A stretch of DNA of 6,416 bases from Chloroflexota bacterium (GTDB lineage Bacteria > Chloroflexota > Limnocylindria > Limnocylindrales > CSP1-4): positions 1 through 6,416 of the forward strand of contig JAJYDP010000295.1 in NCBI GenBank assembly GCA_021777365.1, written 5' to 3'. The position numbers and the translations under genes were made by a program. Under the pieces are notes generated by a model. That model worked only from the letters and a program-made list of their open reading frames with translations, ran no database searches and had not been told where the DNA came from. Positions within the stretch are counted from its first letter, which is position 1. Each line of letters starts with the position of its first letter. Positions 5,862 through 6,416 of the stretch are shown one piece after another.

Positions 5862-5902
5862 TGCTTGGGAAGCAAGCACTCTGCCAACTGAGTTACTCCC
5901 GC
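5862..5902 (-). pseudogene. tRNA-Gly(CCC), 5' part only, interrupted in the anticodon stem
   Basis: Reading leftward from 5902: acceptor 5' strand GCGGGAG, TA, D arm ACTC/GAGT with loop AGTTGGCA, base 26 G, anticodon stem CTTGC and loop TTCCCAA (anticodon CCC, 5867-5869). The 3' side of the stem starts GCA, then departs from the expected GCAAG. Beyond this there is no T arm and no CTCCCGC to close the acceptor stem, either here or elsewhere on the minus strand in a tRNA-like setting. The gene is therefore not functional as it stands, although its promoter is intact. Truncation at the anticodon arm next to an integrase-bearing element suggests recombination in the anticodon loop, a known target of some tyrosine integrases. 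The host would need another tRNA-Gly to read GGG. Confidence 0.75.
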
Positions 5903-5917
5903 TCGCAGAGCAGCGGG

Positions 5918-5947
5918 ATTCTACGGGCACGCCTTCGGCAGCGTCAA
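5918..5947 (-). promoter_or_regulatory. Promoter of the tRNA-Gly gene
   Basis: On the minus strand, TTGACG (5942-5947) and TAGAAT (5918-5923) are separated by 18 nt, each one base from consensus. The predicted start at about 5911 leaves a 9-nt leader before the tRNA 5' end at 5902. Because the tRNA is cut off at 5862, this strong promoter now points directly into the element, along the same strand as its excisionase-like, packaging and integrase genes. Confidence 0.65.
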
Positions 5948-5956
5948 TCGGGCCCA

Positions 5957-5972
5957 GCCGACGCGAGTCGGC
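5957..5972 (-). terminator. Hairpin after the acyl-CoA synthetase gene, possible terminator
   Basis: A perfect 6-bp stem GCCGAC/GTCGGC with a 4-nt loop lies about 50 nt past the synthetase stop codon and just upstream of the tRNA promoter. There is no T-run. Its place between two same-strand transcription units fits a terminator, but the call rests on position and symmetry. Confidence 0.4.
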
Positions 5973-6021
5973 ACCAGGAGCGCCGATCCTGCACTGAGAG
6001 CGTCGATGAAGCGCGCGACCG

Positions 6022-6416
6022 TCAGCCCTTGAGGTCGGGGAAATCCTCGTCCCAGAACTCCAGGGCGGCGCGCGTGAACGGCTGCGGTCGCGCCTGCTCG
6101 TGGCCGCGCAGCTCGACGCGGCGGATCTTCCCGGGGATGGTCTTGGGCAGATCGGTGAACTCGATCCGCCGGATGCGCTTGTAGGGTGCCAGGCGCTCGC
6201 GGCAGAACCGCAGGATGTCGCGGGCGAGCTCCGGTGACGGCGCGTACCCGGCCCGCAGGGCGATGAACGCCTTGGGGGTCGCCAGGCGCAGCGGGTCCGG
6301 GCTCGGCACCACGGCCGCCTCGGCCACCGCCGGGTGCTCGATCAGGGCGCTCTCCAGCTCGAAGGGGCTGATCCGGTAGTCGCTGGCCTTGAAGACGTCA
6401 TCCGCGCGCCCGACAT
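6022..6416 (-). CDS. AMP-forming acyl-CoA synthetase, C-terminal domain (partial)
   Basis: The last 131 codons of an adenylate-forming enzyme that activates a carboxylic acid to acyl-AMP and then to the CoA thioester in the cytoplasm; its N-terminal part is beyond the right edge. The visible start, VGRADDVFKASDYRISPFEL, is the hinge and A8-type motif of the family; in most members the position before YRI is Gly (SGYRI), here Asp. HPAVAEAAVVPSPDP follows, and then LPKTIPGKIRRVELR near the end, which contains the conserved catalytic Lys (GKI). The pattern resembles acetyl-/medium-chain acyl-CoA synthetases, but the substrate pocket lies in the missing domain. The stop is TGA at 6022-6024. It is a normal chromosomal gene flanking the insertion, with no damage seen in the part present. 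Confidence 0.9.
   Translation of the reverse strand, partial: VGRADDVFKASDYRISPFELESALIEHPAVAEAAVVPSPDPLRLATPKAFIALRAGYAPSPELARDILRFCRERLAPYKRIRRIEFTDLPKTIPGKIRRVELRGHEQARPQPFTRAALEFWDEDFPDLKG

Larger units (their letters stand above)
289..5871. mobile_element. Compact tRNA-associated integrative element with packaging genes but no virion genes
   Basis: An approximately 5.5-kb block carries a tyrosine integrase at one end and an excisionase-like gene at the other. It also has an XRE regulator and a methyltransferase-terS-terL operon. It lies between a truncated tRNA-Gly gene on the right and a tRNA-like patch on the left, with unrelated chromosomal metabolic genes outside. The right edge is set by the tRNA anticodon arm (5860-5876). 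The left edge is set only roughly, by the end of the integrase. No portal, protease, capsid, tail, lysis or replication gene fits anywhere inside. It could be a prophage remnant or a helper-dependent satellite. Confidence 0.7.

Noticed and set aside
5164..6184. Plus-strand open frames over the right control region and tRNA fragment
   Set aside because: They run through the tRNA, promoters and the end of the synthetase gene on the other strand, and give Arg/Ser-rich sequence without domains.
1..6416. CRISPR array, riboswitch or insertion sequence
   Set aside because: No regularly spaced repeats, no recognisable riboswitch core and no transposase were seen on either strand.

Overview
The window is GC-rich bacterial DNA with strong G/C preference at third codon positions. 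It shows a short integrated element inserted between two ordinary chromosomal genes. The phylum cannot be settled from 6.4 kb. The flanking genes (HAD-family phosphatase, acyl-CoA synthetase) are widespread, and the base composition would fit several high-GC lineages.

Layout: the left flank (1-127, + strand) is the C-terminus of a HAD-superfamily hydrolase, followed by a non-coding gap with a hairpin and a tRNA T-arm-like patch at 289-306. The right flank (6022-6416, - strand) is the C-terminal domain of an AMP-forming acyl-CoA synthetase. After it come a hairpin, a near-consensus promoter (5918-5947) and the 5' 41 nt of a tRNA-Gly(CCC) gene (5862-5902, - strand). That tRNA breaks off inside the 3' strand of the anticodon stem and has no T arm or acceptor 3' strand.

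Between these flanks (about 289 to 5861) is a compact mobile element. All of its genes but one are on the minus strand. Read in the minus direction they are: an excisionase-like helix-turn-helix protein (5386-5577), a ParB-domain/beta-class DNA methyltransferase fusion (3791-5182), the terminase small subunit (3373-3798), the terminase large subunit with an added C-terminal zinc ribbon (1961-3376), and a tyrosine integrase (305-1492). The exception is an XRE-type regulator (1569-2006, + strand), divergent from the integrase and tail-to-tail with terL.

Methyltransferase, terS and terL overlap at their stops and starts and appear to form one packaging operon behind a promoter at 5316-5343. The integrase has a well-formed promoter whose predicted +1 falls on its ATG, suggesting a leaderless mRNA. 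The excisionase-like gene has its own promoter, bracketed by a perfect 10-bp inverted repeat.

The element has genes for integration, control, DNA modification and DNA packaging, but no portal, capsid, tail, lysis or replication gene. It is either a prophage reduced to its packaging module or a very small phage satellite that would depend on a helper's capsid. The sequence alone cannot decide, but the intact frames, tight overlaps and surviving promoters favour something recently functional.
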